DNA from: Diaphorobacter sp. HDW4A
GTDB taxonomy: Bacteria > Pseudomonadota > Gammaproteobacteria > Burkholderiales > Burkholderiaceae_C
DNA length: 64,000 nt
NCBI RefSeq assembly: GCF_011305995.1
Contig: NZ_CP049910.1
Coordinates: 496,001 to 560,000, forward strand
Direction of reading: 5' to 3'
Shown here: in pieces, positions 52,461-60,700 of the stretch
Position numbering within the stretch: position 1 is the first letter of the stretch
How the letters are laid out: every line of letters starts with the position of its first letter
Position numbers and translations under genes: made by a program
Notes under the pieces: generated by a model
The model's database searches: none
What the model was told of the DNA's origin: nothing
Seen by the model: the letters and a program-made list of their open reading frames with translations, nothing else

Positions 52461-52883
52461 GCCCGGTGGAGGCCGCTGCTTGGGCGGCTTGTGTGCCCTG
52501 CGCCACCCATCTCTCGCGCCAACAGGGCGTTTGGGTGTGGTGTCGTGCCGTAGCGTGGCAAGGGGTGTTGCGTGGCTGTCGTGACGTGCGTTACCGTACC
52601 GGAACCAGTCATGCCTTCCCGCGCCGCAAGCGGGCAGGGCCTGGTTCTTCGCGGCGTGACCGTCACGCCCGGACGTAGCGGACGTCACCCGCCCTGCTGA
52701 AAGAGACTCGCCGATCCAGCGCGAGATCGTTCATTTCTCCTGTTCTTCGAAGCGGGCCGCTAGGCCAGCCATGAGTGTATTTCGCCCTTTTGCCGTCGCC
52801 CGGGAAGCCGACGGCATGTCCTGTGTTTGCTTCCCTAGCGATCGTATCGAACCTGGCCTAGCACGATCGCGACAGAGGGGGTC
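52461..52883. other. intergenic region between acaB-like and alpA-like genes
   Basis: About 420 bases with no credible gene. GC-rich small inverted repeats are present, for example GCGGCGTGACCGTCACGCC around 52652. The alpA-like start has the strong site CAGAGGGGGTC. No promoter stands out, and an origin or attachment-related function cannot be judged. Confidence 0.35.
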
Positions 52884-53180
52884 ATGAACCTCGGCATCCA
52901 TGAGGAACCGAACATGCCCACCGCAATCCCGTCCTGGCAGGCGTCAAGGCCTGCACGCGTCTCCCAGGACGCACCGCCCGTCCTGCCGCAAACCGGCTTC
53001 CTGCGTGAAGCGCGCTTGCTGCAATTCCTTCCCTTCTCGCACTCGACCTTGTGGCGCAAGGTCAGGGCGAAGACCTTCCCCGCACCCGTCAAGATATCCG
53101 GGCGCATCACCGCCTGGCGCGCGGAGGACATCCGTGCATGGATCGAAGCGCAAGGAGGCGATGGCGCGGCAGACGGGTGA
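52884..53180 (+). CDS. AlpA-family DNA-binding protein (excisionase-like)
   Basis: 98 residues from ATG 52884. The winged helix-turn-helix is at about 38-90: GFLREARLLQFLPFSHSTLW then RKVRAKTFPAPVKISGRITA and WRAEDIRAWIEAQ, the usual AlpA/MerR-like order. AlpA proteins act as transcription activators of integrase or as excisionase partners in phages and ICEs. An unstructured 35-residue N-terminus precedes the domain. It probably controls excision with the recombinase at 63.5 kb. The gene is convergent with the membrane-protein/Fic pair. Confidence 0.8.
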   Translation: MNLGIHEEPNMPTAIPSWQASRPARVSQDAPPVLPQTGFLREARLLQFLPFSHSTLWRKVRAKTFPAPVKISGRITAWRAEDIRAWIEAQGGDGAADG

Positions 53181-53255
53181 TCGGCACACCCGGTCGGTCA
53201 CCCGTCTGGATTCGACTTCAGTCTGGTGGCCGATGGCCTATCGGCTGAAGGTGTG

Positions 53256-53648
53256 CTACTGGTTTGGGTCTGCGGCGGCGCTGCGATCAAAACGGCGATT
53301 CCACGCGCGGTAGGTCAGCCAAGCTGCAACCAGGCCGAAGGCGCCGGAGATGATCTGATCCCAGTCCAGCGTGTAGACCGGGCGATCGAGCTGGTCTTCC
53401 CAGAACTCATAACCGAAATGCCAAGTGGCGGTGAGCGCCAGCCCGATCCAGAAGGTCAAGGGCATGCCGCCTATGCCGAAGAAGGCAAAGGGCAGAAACA
53501 GTCCGAGTAGGAAGTGCGCGACGAAGTAGTGGTGCGTGAAGTACAGGCCCACGGTGGCCTGGAGCGCGCCTGTCAGCAGGCAGCCTGCAGCGAAGAAGAT
53601 CCACGCGAAACGCTGCGAGGCTTTCTCGCGGGGCGTGAGTTTGCTCAT
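53256..53648 (-). CDS. small inner-membrane protein co-transcribed with fic
   Basis: 130 residues. Three or four hydrophobic helices lie at about 13-35, 37-60, 60-78 and 97-112; Trp and Phe are frequent. It starts 6 nt after the fic stop and is on the same strand, so it is probably translated from the fic transcript. I do not recognise a family. It could be an immunity or accessory partner of the Fic protein, but the membrane location has no known analogue. Confidence 0.6.
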   Translation of the reverse strand: MSKLTPREKASQRFAWIFFAAGCLLTGALQATVGLYFTHHYFVAHFLLGLFLPFAFFGIGGMPLTFWIGLALTATWHFGYEFWEDQLDRPVYTLDWDQIISGAFGLVAAWLTYRAWNRRFDRSAAADPNQ

Positions 53649-53654
53649 GATGGG

Positions 53655-54878
53655 CTACCCCACAGGCTGGGCAGGCGGCTGCACCTCGGTTCCGCTTTCC
53701 AGGATCTTCAGGAACTCCGTATAGGCATAGACACGACCACGCTGTTTGCCGGTGATCTCACCCACGATTTGGAGCTTCTCCAGCGTCTCGAAGGCCTTGT
53801 TGACGGTAGGCGCACTGAGGCCGGCCTTCTGCTGGACTTGTGCGGCATTGAGAAACGGGTGCGTTTGCAGCAGTTCATGCACGCGGAGCATGGAGTTGGT
53901 CTGTTCGCCACAGGTTGCAATGCGTTCCCTGTCTGTCTGGAACAGGGCCACGATGCGCATGGCACTCTCATAGGCGTTGTTGGCGGTCTCTGCCACGCCG
54001 GTGAGGAAGAACTCTGTCCAGGTTTCCCAGTCCCCGCGCAGCCGAACGTCCTGCAGCAAGCGGTAGTACTGCTCCCGATGGGTCTTGAGGTACAGGCTCA
54101 GGTACAGCAACGGTTCGTGAAGGATCTTCTTCTCGACCAGGAAAAGGGCGATCATCAGACGGCCCAGACGCCCATTGCCATCCAGGAATGGGTGGATGGA
54201 TTCGAACTGCACATGCAGCATGCCTGCCTTGATGAGCGGCGGGATGATGGCGGAATCGTCATGGAGAAAGCGTTCGAGGTCTCCCAGGCACTTTTCCATT
54301 TCGCCAACCGGCGGTGGCACATAGTGGGCATTGCCCGGCCGGGTGCCCCCGAGCCAGTTCTGGGAGCGGCGGAATTCGCCAGGACTCTTGTTTTGCCCGC
54401 GCCCCTTCTGAAGAAGACGAGCGTGCATGTCCCGCAGCAGGCGCAGGCACAGTGGCAATCCCTTCGGGTCACGCAGGACATCCAGTCCGTACATCATCGC
54501 GTCCACGTAGTTGGACACCTCGGTGATGTCGTCGAGCGGCTTGCCGGCCAGCGCCGCGTTCTCGAACTGGAGCAGATCGTCCAGGGTGGACTGGGTACCT
54601 TCGATCTGCGAGGACAGGACCGCCTCCTTGCGGACGTACATGTAGAGGAACAGCGCCTTGTCCGGGAGCAGCATGGCCACGCCATCGAGCCGGCCGATCG
54701 CCCGGTCGGCCTCGCTCAACCGCTGGAGCAACTGCGCAGAGAGTGCCAGTGGTGGTTCAGGAGGCAGGGCGGGCGGAACGTAGGCGTTGACGGTTTCGTC
54801 GAAGGCCACGGTCGACACGTAGTGCCCGATTCTGGGATTCGTCGGCAGGGTGTCTTGCGAGGTGTCGCTGGTGGGCAT
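53655..54878 (-). CDS. Fic-domain protein with N-terminal inhibitory motif
   Basis: 407 residues from ATG 54878. The Fic motif HPFLDGNGRLGR is complete (residues 229-240). The N-terminal SSQIEG (residues 89-94) matches the class II self-inhibition motif (S/T)xxxE(G/N), so the enzyme carries its own inhibitor. The C-terminal region (about 335-407) is a winged helix with AAQVQQKAGLSAPTVNKAF. Such proteins transfer AMP to targets and may repress their own transcription. No ribosome-binding site is obvious upstream, but the region is AT-rich and promoter-like. Confidence 0.88.
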   Translation of the reverse strand: MPTSDTSQDTLPTNPRIGHYVSTVAFDETVNAYVPPALPPEPPLALSAQLLQRLSEADRAIGRLDGVAMLLPDKALFLYMYVRKEAVLSSQIEGTQSTLDDLLQFENAALAGKPLDDITEVSNYVDAMMYGLDVLRDPKGLPLCLRLLRDMHARLLQKGRGQNKSPGEFRRSQNWLGGTRPGNAHYVPPPVGEMEKCLGDLERFLHDDSAIIPPLIKAGMLHVQFESIHPFLDGNGRLGRLMIALFLVEKKILHEPLLYLSLYLKTHREQYYRLLQDVRLRGDWETWTEFFLTGVAETANNAYESAMRIVALFQTDRERIATCGEQTNSMLRVHELLQTHPFLNAAQVQQKAGLSAPTVNKAFETLEKLQIVGEITGKQRGRVYAYTEFLKILESGTEVQPPAQPVG

Positions 54879-55075
54879 GGCGCGTAAGTTAAGGCGGCTT
54901 AAATAGCGGTTGTTGCTAATAAAAAACTGTGCCAGAAATTTTACTAATGCTGTGAGAATGCCGCAAGCGCCGGTCACTGTGCTGGACACGTAGCGAGCTC
55001 AACTGCTTGAGGTGGCGCTGAGAGATGAGCGTCCCTCGGGTATCCCGTGCCTGATCCAGCGGGCTGGCTACGGAC

Positions 55076-55145
55076 AATCCCCTAGTCTTGCGACCGGGGG
55101 ATTCCGTCCTGCAGCGACGAGCGCTGCGTCGGCTTCGTCCTTTGT
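55076..55145. repeat. diverged copy of the methyltransferase-helicase gene end
   Basis: About 54 bases (AATCCCC...GACGAGCGCTGCG) match 57752-57807 at roughly 85 percent by eye, and CTTCGTCCTTTGT (55133-55145) matches CCTCGTCCTTTGT (57838-57850). The intervening 27 bp of the intact copy are deleted here. Read on the minus strand it would encode KDEADAALVAA, like the true C-terminus EAGSQAADADTGAALVAA. The terminator stem is broken and its U tract is gone. Confidence 0.75.
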
Positions 55146-55172
55146 CCTTGGCCTCTGGTGGCGGAGGCTGTC

Positions 55173-55952
55173 TCATGTGTTCCGGGCGTATGCCCCCGAA
55201 ATCCTGGACATGACCGTATCGAAGTCGAAATCAGCGTGGAACAGCGGTTCGAATCGACCTTGTTCGCCTTCGAAGACGAACTCCGCGCAGTAGCAGTCCT
55301 GCTCGTGCTCGCCGCAGTACTGGCACTCGGGGTTGCAGCGGACGATCATCTGATCAATGGCATCGGCCGGATCGTCCGAGGCCATCAACTCGTCGTCGGC
55401 AGACCAGCGGCTGATCTGGAACTCGCCGCGGGCGAATTCCAGAACCTCCTCGGTGGTCTCGAACGCCCAGTTCAGCAAGGCTTGGCAAGCAGGAAGCAGC
55501 ACGACACGGACGTAGTCAAAGCGGTAGCCTTCCAGCAGGCACAGCACGCGCCCTTCTTCTTCGTAGAGGCTCTGAAAGGAAATCGGGCCGTAGCGCTGCT
55601 CGAGCGCACGGTACCGCTCCGGGTCGAGCCGGATGTGCTTGAGCGCGTTGTTGATGGCATCGATGAGCTCGAACTTCCGATTGCTGAGGCGTGCGCCGTC
55701 CACGCAGAACAGTTCATCGAAACGCCGGACGAACTCGCTCCTGCGGTCATCGAGGCCGGCTGTCTTGCGAATCGCCAGGATGTAGTCGACGGCATGGGCG
55801 AGGAACAGGTTGGCGCCGAAGATCCGATGCAGCTGGACGCTCCGCGCAGCGATATCGGCCCGCAGTTCCGCCATCGCGGGCTCGAGGATCGCGTGGAGAT
55901 ACTGCCGGTAGTCCGCGCAGGCTTGTTCGAGTGCTTCGGGTGAGGGGGGCAT
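55173..55952 (-). CDS. unknown third gene of the hipBA cassette
   Basis: 259 residues from ATG 55952, with AAGGATGC seven bases upstream; an earlier ATG (55976) lacks a site. No signal peptide. The middle KFELIDAINNALKHIRLDP resembles HEPN-like helices without a clear RxxxxH. The C-terminus has a cysteine cluster NPECQYCGEHEQDCYC near residue 215, perhaps metal-binding, then a Phe/Asp-rich end. It begins 47 nt after hipA on the same strand and is likely co-transcribed. I do not recognise the family. Confidence 0.6.
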   Translation of the reverse strand: MPPSPEALEQACADYRQYLHAILEPAMAELRADIAARSVQLHRIFGANLFLAHAVDYILAIRKTAGLDDRRSEFVRRFDELFCVDGARLSNRKFELIDAINNALKHIRLDPERYRALEQRYGPISFQSLYEEEGRVLCLLEGYRFDYVRVVLLPACQALLNWAFETTEEVLEFARGEFQISRWSADDELMASDDPADAIDQMIVRCNPECQYCGEHEQDCYCAEFVFEGEQGRFEPLFHADFDFDTVMSRISGAYARNT

Positions 55953-55998
55953 GGACGCATCCTTCCTTTGGAACATTGCACGAGCCGGGTGGGTGGGT

Positions 55999-57282
55999 CT
56001 ACTGATCTGCGAGCACCACGACGGGATCCAGTTCGAAGCCTGGATAGTTGAATGCGCCGGCCAGCGTGTCGCAGTCGGCGGGCGTTGCGCCTTGTTGCCG
56101 TAGCGCCGCATGCCAGCGCGCCGTCACCACCTGCTGAATCTGGTTGACGATGTCTGTTGCCTGCGCCAGGGAGAGCTTGAACTGCGCATGTTGCGAGAGC
56201 AGATTGGCGCGGTTCGCGTAGCGGTTGAAGCTTCCGCAGGTCATGGCGAGGTCCCGCTTTTCGGCGCTGGTGAGCGGGTTGGGCGTCAGGTCGTACGCCG
56301 GTGACAGCTCCCACTTGTCCGTGGTCGCGATCAAGGCGTGGTTACGAGGGTGGTCATCGGTGTTCGAGATGAGGGCGTTGAACACCATGCGCCGAAAGAT
56401 CTCTTCAAGGTCTTGAGCCGATCGTGCGCTGCGCCGCCGCAGTTCGTCGGCCAGCAGCAGGTAGGACCACTTGGCCCGATCGCCATGCGAGTCCTCCGCG
56501 TCCAGCGCGGTCAGGCCGCTGACCATGCGATGTCGAAGGTAGCCGTCAGCGGTCAGCGTGCGGTCGAAGCGCTGCACGAGCAGCACGTCCTTGCCGGCGA
56601 CCGTCTCGATGCGGTGCCTGGCAACGCGCAGGCCGCACTCCTGCGCCAGCGCAAGCATCGCGCCTTCGACACGCGCGTTGTTCCACTTGTCGCTCCTGTC
56701 CGGGAATTTGGCGAGCCACAAGCCTTCGGCATCCTCGACCACGTTCTTTGGCCGGGCGCCGCCCATGGAGGTGCCGGGCTGCAGAAGCTCGCGCATCTGT
56801 TCCGGCACGCCCGGCCGGCCAGCCGCCTCGTCTTCCATGAACTGTTCGGCCGCGGCGAGCAGGGCTTCCAGCTGGATGACCTGGTTGAACTTGCGGATCG
56901 GGGCGGGAGGCAGCTTGTTGCGACCGAAGGACAGGGCGCCCGCGCGGTCTTCGGGAGAGTGCAGCAAGTAGTCGACCTCGGTGAGGTCGGTTCGTCCGGT
57001 GTGCTTCTCGATGATGCGACGGCCCCAGGCATCGGGAGATGCGTCGCGCAGGGCGCCGAAGATGCCTTTGAGCTTGACCGTCTGCGTACGCCTGGGCGCC
57101 AGGGGCAATTCGTAGGGCTCCAGCGGCACCGCGTCGGTGCGTTGCAGATAGGCCGGGTTGTAGACGAACGAGCCCGTCGGCACCCCTTGCGGGAAAGCCA
57201 GTTCGTAGAACCCCGCCGTCACGACCTCCATAGACTGCGGCAACTGGAGGTAGACGTAGGCGCGCTGGTCAGAACTCGCCAT
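55999..57282 (-). CDS. hipA: HipA-like serine/threonine kinase toxin
   Basis: 427 residues. N-terminal HipA domain (about 8-110) with LPQSMEVVTAGFYELAFPQG and YLQRTDAVPLEPYELPL. The kinase part has the glycine-rich loop GTSMGGARPKN (about 170-180), with Ser for regulatory autophosphorylation, and LAKFP. The catalytic block ISNTDDHPRNH lies at about 306-314 and the metal-binding SPAYDLTPNP at about 327-336. All key residues seem present, so the kinase should be active. It overlaps hipB by 14 nt. In E. coli HipA phosphorylates glutamyl-tRNA synthetase; the target here is unknown. Confidence 0.9.
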   Translation of the reverse strand: MASSDQRAYVYLQLPQSMEVVTAGFYELAFPQGVPTGSFVYNPAYLQRTDAVPLEPYELPLAPRRTQTVKLKGIFGALRDASPDAWGRRIIEKHTGRTDLTEVDYLLHSPEDRAGALSFGRNKLPPAPIRKFNQVIQLEALLAAAEQFMEDEAAGRPGVPEQMRELLQPGTSMGGARPKNVVEDAEGLWLAKFPDRSDKWNNARVEGAMLALAQECGLRVARHRIETVAGKDVLLVQRFDRTLTADGYLRHRMVSGLTALDAEDSHGDRAKWSYLLLADELRRRSARSAQDLEEIFRRMVFNALISNTDDHPRNHALIATTDKWELSPAYDLTPNPLTSAEKRDLAMTCGSFNRYANRANLLSQHAQFKLSLAQATDIVNQIQQVVTARWHAALRQQGATPADCDTLAGAFNYPGFELDPVVVLADQ

Positions 57283-57613
57283 CGAGGTTTTCCTTGCGGT
57301 GGCGGACCCGTTGCGGCAGGCGCGTGATCTCCAGTTGCTTGCCTTCTTCGTCTCGTTCGGGGTCGGCAAATGCCTGAATCTCGGATTCCAGGCCCATCGC
57401 CCACAGCATGGCCAGGTAGGCCCCCAAGCCGGTTTGCAAGTTGCCGGCTTCCACCGCCCGCGCGGTGTCGTAGCTGATGCCCGCCTTGGACGCCAGTTCG
57501 CGCAGGGTCAGCCGGCGGCGCTTGCGGGCCAGCGTCAGCCGTTCGCCGATGCGCTGGGCGCCATCCTTCACCGCGAAAGGCGCGGTCTGGTTCAATTGAA
57601 GAGGGCGAGGCAT
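57269..57613 (-). CDS. hipB: HipB-like antitoxin, XRE-type DNA-binding protein
   Basis: 114 residues. The helix-turn-helix is RLTLRELASKAGISYDTARA near residues 34-53, then VEAGNLQTGLGAYLAMLWAM. HipB neutralises HipA and represses the operon. A perfect 16-bp palindrome (57620-57635) lies 6 nt upstream of the start and is the obvious operator. The gene starts ATG at 57613. Confidence 0.88.
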   Translation of the reverse strand: MPRPLQLNQTAPFAVKDGAQRIGERLTLARKRRRLTLRELASKAGISYDTARAVEAGNLQTGLGAYLAMLWAMGLESEIQAFADPERDEEGKQLEITRLPQRVRHRKENLDGEF

Positions 57614-57619
57614 GTTGAA

Positions 57620-57635
57620 ATCAATCTAGATTGAT
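57620..57635. promoter_or_regulatory. probable HipB operator, perfect palindrome
   Basis: ATCAATCTAGATTGAT is a perfect 16-bp palindrome located 7-22 bases upstream of the hipB start codon, in an AT-rich stretch. It would cover the translation start region of the transcript and overlap a promoter. A second GGTTGG direct repeat (57641 and 57692) lies further upstream. Confidence 0.75.
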
Positions 57636-57746
57636 ATTGGGTTGGTTTCAGCATACTTCTTGATGGTCTTGATGTCAACTTCAGGTTGGCTTAAAGACTT
57701 CTAATGCGTTTTAGAAACGGTTTCAGTCCTCTTTTCTAACGAAGCG

Positions 57747-57778
57747 AAAAAAATCCCCCCAGCCTTGCGACCGGGGGG
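57747..57778 (-). terminator. Rho-independent terminator of the methyltransferase-helicase gene
   Basis: On the minus strand CCCCCC (57773-57778 complement) and GGGGGG (57755-57760 complement) form a GC stem around a 12-nt loop and are followed by ATTTTTTT. It starts about 7 nt beyond the stop codon at 57785. A diverged copy without the T run exists at 55076-55100. Confidence 0.85.
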
Positions 57779-57784
57779 AGTCCA

Positions 57785-60700
57785 TCATGCAGCGACGAGT
57801 GCTGCGCCAGTATCGGCGTCCGCCGCTTGGCTGCCGGCCTCGTCCTTTGTGAGGTCGAGTTGCTCGATCAGTTCAGCCTGCCGCGCTTGTAGCGTCTGCA
57901 GGCGAAGCGCATGCTCGAACGGCCGGCCGAGTTCGACCTGCAGGTCGACCAGGCGCTTGCGGCGTGTCTGCAGCAGGGTGCCGGCCTTGTCGGCCGACTC
58001 CTTGACGGTGTCGAGCGTGGCGAGCAGGCCCGCCACGAGGGCCGGCCCCATTTGGTAGGGCGCTGCCTCGTAGACGGCGTTGCCCGTCAGGTGGTAGACC
58101 GGCGTGTGTTCGCCGTTGATGCAGACGATGCTGAGGTCGAACCCGCCGAAGCGACCGACGACGCGATCCACGTGCAGCCGGCCACGGGTGGCTTCCTCCT
58201 TCACCGCCAGCACCCTCGCTCGCAACGCTTCTCCCACCGCATCCGGGCCGGTGAAACGCTGCTTGCCGATCTCTACCGAGATGTTGTCCATTGTTTGGGG
58301 TTCCATCCGGAACAGGTCGGCCTCGTGGGCCGCCTGCTTCTTCTCCAGCGACGCGATCAGCAGCGGCAGATCGGCCACCTCACGCTCGTTGGCATAGCGC
58401 TGGTTGCGCCACACCCAGTGGAGCGTCGAGAGCTTGGCTACCTCCGCGTCCACGCCTGCCTTTTCGATGATGAGCGGGTTGCCCGATGCCAGGGCCTTCA
58501 CCTCGGCATAGGACAGCGCGGCGAGCGCCACGTCCTCGACGGAGCGGATGCCCCGGTCCCCCCGCATAACTTGGGCGATAAAGCGTGCTTTGGTCTCCAG
58601 GGTCTGCCACGAATACGCGTCGAAGGATCCTTCGGTCACGTAGCGGAAGATGTCTACCTCCTCGTTCATGTTGCCTTGCCGCAGGATGCGGCCCTCTCGC
58701 TGTTCCACGTCGCACGGGCGCCATGGCGCATCGAGGTCGTGTTGGGCGACCAGGCGGTCCTGCACGTTGGTGCCGATGCCCATCTTCTGGGTCGAGCCGA
58801 TCAGCACGCGGATGCGGCCTTCCCGCACTGCCTTGAAGAGCTTCGCCTTTTGGGCGTCGGTGTCTGCGTCATGGATGAACGCGATCTCTTCTTCGGGAAT
58901 GCCGGCGGCAATGAGCCGCATGCGCAGATCCTCGTAGACGCTGAAGGCTTTGCCGCCCTTGGGAGACGACATGTCGCAGAAGATCAACTGCGCACCACGC
59001 GTTGGCGTCGTGCGCTGCCAGATGGCATACACTTCACGCACGCACGCGGCCACCTTGCCTTCCGTGTCGAACCGCGCCGAGGGCGCGATCAGCCGGAAGT
59101 CCAGCGCTGCCTTGCGGCCGTCGTTGGTGACCGCCAGCATGTTGTCCTCGTCGGGCTTTACATGACCGCTGCGGATTGCCGCGGCACGTTCGACCAGGGT
59201 CTGCACGAAAGCCTTCAACTGCGGGCTCGGCGGGCAGGCCATGGTGCGGGCCTTTCCACCGCGCAGCTTGGGCACCGGCAGCTTCAACATCTCGGCGGTC
59301 TGGATGTCCGCCACCTCCCCGAAAATCGACATCAGCTCGGGCACGTTGATGAAGCGCGCGAAGCGCGTGTGCATCCGGTAGCCGCTGCCGTCCGGGGCGA
59401 TCTCCAACCCCGTGACCGCTTCCCCGAAGGTAGCGGCCCAGGCATCGAACTGCTGCAGGCCCAACTCGGCGAGCCGCCTGGGTTGCAGGTAGCGCTGCAT
59501 GGTGTGGATCTCGGCCATGGTGTTGGCCACGGGCGTCGCGGTTGCGAACACCACCCCACGCTGGCGGTTGCCGTGCAACTGCATCGTGTAGCGCGTCTTC
59601 AGGTACAGATCGAAGGCACGCTCGGAACTCGCCATCGGCAGACCCGCCACCCGCATCTTGGAGAAACGGAACAGGTTCTTGTGCAAATGGGCTTCGTCCA
59701 CGAACAGCCAGTCGATGCCCAGTTGCTCCCAGGTCAGCAGGTCGTCTTTGCGTTCCTGCGCCGACAACTTTTCCAGGCGCGCGGCCCAGCTCTTCTTCAT
59801 CTTCTCCAGTTGCTTGACGATCCGGTTGGATCGGTCTTCACTCTTGGCCGCACGCACGGCCAGTTCTATGTCATGGATGACCTCCTTGATGAACCCCTCG
59901 GAAAACTCGGGGGATGTCTTGATACGCTCGAAACTCGAATGGGTGATGACCACCGCATCCCAATCGCCGGTGGCGATGCGCGAGACGAGCTCCCGACGGC
60001 GGTCACCTTCCAGGTCTTCCTTCGTGGCCATCAGTACTGAGGCCTGGGGATAGAGCCGGACGAATTCCGCCGTGTAGCTTTGAAGCATGTGGTTCGGAAC
60101 CACATGGCAGGGCTTGGACGCGAAGCCCAGCCTGCGCAGCTCCATGCTGGCGATGACGCACACCGCTGTCTTGCCGGCGCCCACCGTGTGGAACAACCCG
60201 GTGTTGCCGGACTGCACGATGCGCCACACCGCGTTCGGCTGCTGCGGGTGCAGCTTGAAGCACTGCGAGAAGCCCGGCAGCAGCAGGTGCGAACCGTCGT
60301 AGGTTCTCGGCCGGGTGGCGTTGAACAGGCGGTTGTAGAGCGCGCACAGCCGCTCGCGCCGGCCCATGTCTTCGAAGGCCCAGGCGGCGAAGCGATCCTT
60401 CAGCAGGCCGAGCTTCTCCCGGGCGGCCAAGGTTTCCGTAGGGTTGACCACGTAGGCGTCCTTCTCGGGCGCATAGTCCTTGACTGTCGGCGTCTGTACG
60501 TTGAGCGCGCACAGGACGAGCTCCACTGCGTTCATGCGCGAGGTGCCGTATTCCTGGGTCGCCTTGACGCTTTGCCGCACCGACCATTCCGAGTACTGAA
60601 CCCACCAGGCGCCTGCTTCGGCCGAATAGGTGACCTTGCAGTCCTTGAGTTCCAGACCCTCTTGCAGGAAGGTCTCGATGTCAGCCGCCGGAATCCAGAC

